DNA of 64,000 nucleotides from Methylomonas sp. ZR1 (GTDB lineage Bacteria > Pseudomonadota > Gammaproteobacteria > Methylococcales > Methylomonadaceae), in NCBI RefSeq assembly GCF_013141865.1, contig NZ_RCST01000001.1, forward strand, positions 2,542,001-2,606,000, given 5' to 3'. Under the pieces are notes generated by a model that was not told where the DNA came from, ran no database searches, and worked only from the letters and a program-made list of their open reading frames with translations. Position numbers and translations under genes: made by a program. Below are positions 63,971-64,000 of this stretch, one piece after another. Numbering within the stretch: the first letter of the stretch is position 1; the number at the start of each line of letters is the position of its first letter.

Positions 63971-64000
63971 TGTTATCACCCTTTTAATCGCTTGAACTGC

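Overview
The window reads as a chromosomal segment of a gammaproteobacterial (type I) methanotroph, most probably Methylomonas or a close relative. Three features point there. There is a C30 carotenoid cluster (crtN, ald, crtNb) in the arrangement known from Methylomonas. There are two tandem genes for methylene-tetrahydromethanopterin dehydrogenase (MtdB) of the C1 pathway. There is a quinoprotein-associated SoxYZ-like carrier with its zinc metallohydrolase. FtsK, TrxB, ProS, SuhB, TrmJ, CysE and GacA/UvrY are of gammaproteobacterial type. No tRNA, rRNA, CRISPR array, prophage or intact insertion sequence was recognised. The first gene is cut by the left edge.

Layout. 1-4.5 kb: envelope genes on the minus strand (DUF3530 hydrolase-like, AI-2E permease, DedA), a cold-shock domain protein with a membrane tail, small unknowns and cobO. 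4.6-6.8 kb: two exported proteins with VPLPA-type C-terminal sorting signals. 6.9-13.3 kb: a PfkB sugar kinase converging on a GntR/UTRA regulator, a SemiSWEET gene, ftsK, and divergent trxB. 13.3-23 kb: a co-directional plus-strand block with a MacB-like ABC exporter, then four coupled signalling genes (PhnD-sensor histidine kinase, CHASE histidine kinase, single-domain receiver, REC-PAS-PAS-GGDEF). 23-28.2 kb: an RRM protein and the C30 carotenoid operon. 28.5-34 kb: a RIO kinase, a 56-residue acidic protein, a two-subunit molybdenum hydroxylase and polyphosphate glucokinase.

34-40.7 kb: a gene-poor stretch with paired DnaA boxes, small ORFs and structured RNA candidates, then a DUF393/SOUL/CbiX string, rhlE, a DUF1624 membrane protein, rof and fsa. 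40.8-46.5 kb: an L,D-transpeptidase converging on a DUF882 peptidase, small unknowns, DUF3422 and rubredoxin. 46.5-56 kb: proS, gacA-like, the mtdB pair, suhB, trmJ-cysE, and a short isc operon (iscR-iscS-iscA) behind a promoter that overlaps an IscR-like site. 55.7-58.9 kb: an HvfA-like Cys-rich RiPP-type precursor, divergent from a deformylase and quinoprotein-relay operon. 59-64 kb: a degenerate-looking EAL protein downstream of a sulfate-binding protein, and two more PEP-CTERM-class proteins, one a subtilase-like peptidase.

How the parts connect. mtdB and the quinoprotein-relay proteins fit methanol and formaldehyde oxidation. cysE, sbp and isc cover sulfur uptake, cysteine and Fe-S assembly. 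c-di-GMP signalling appears at both ends (a GGEEF cyclase with an inhibition site, and an EAL protein with one altered metal ligand). The most unusual items are the orphan HvfA-like precursor, the mtdB pair with different predicted coenzyme loops, the reduced isc operon, and the unexplained small ORFs and hairpins around 34-38 kb.
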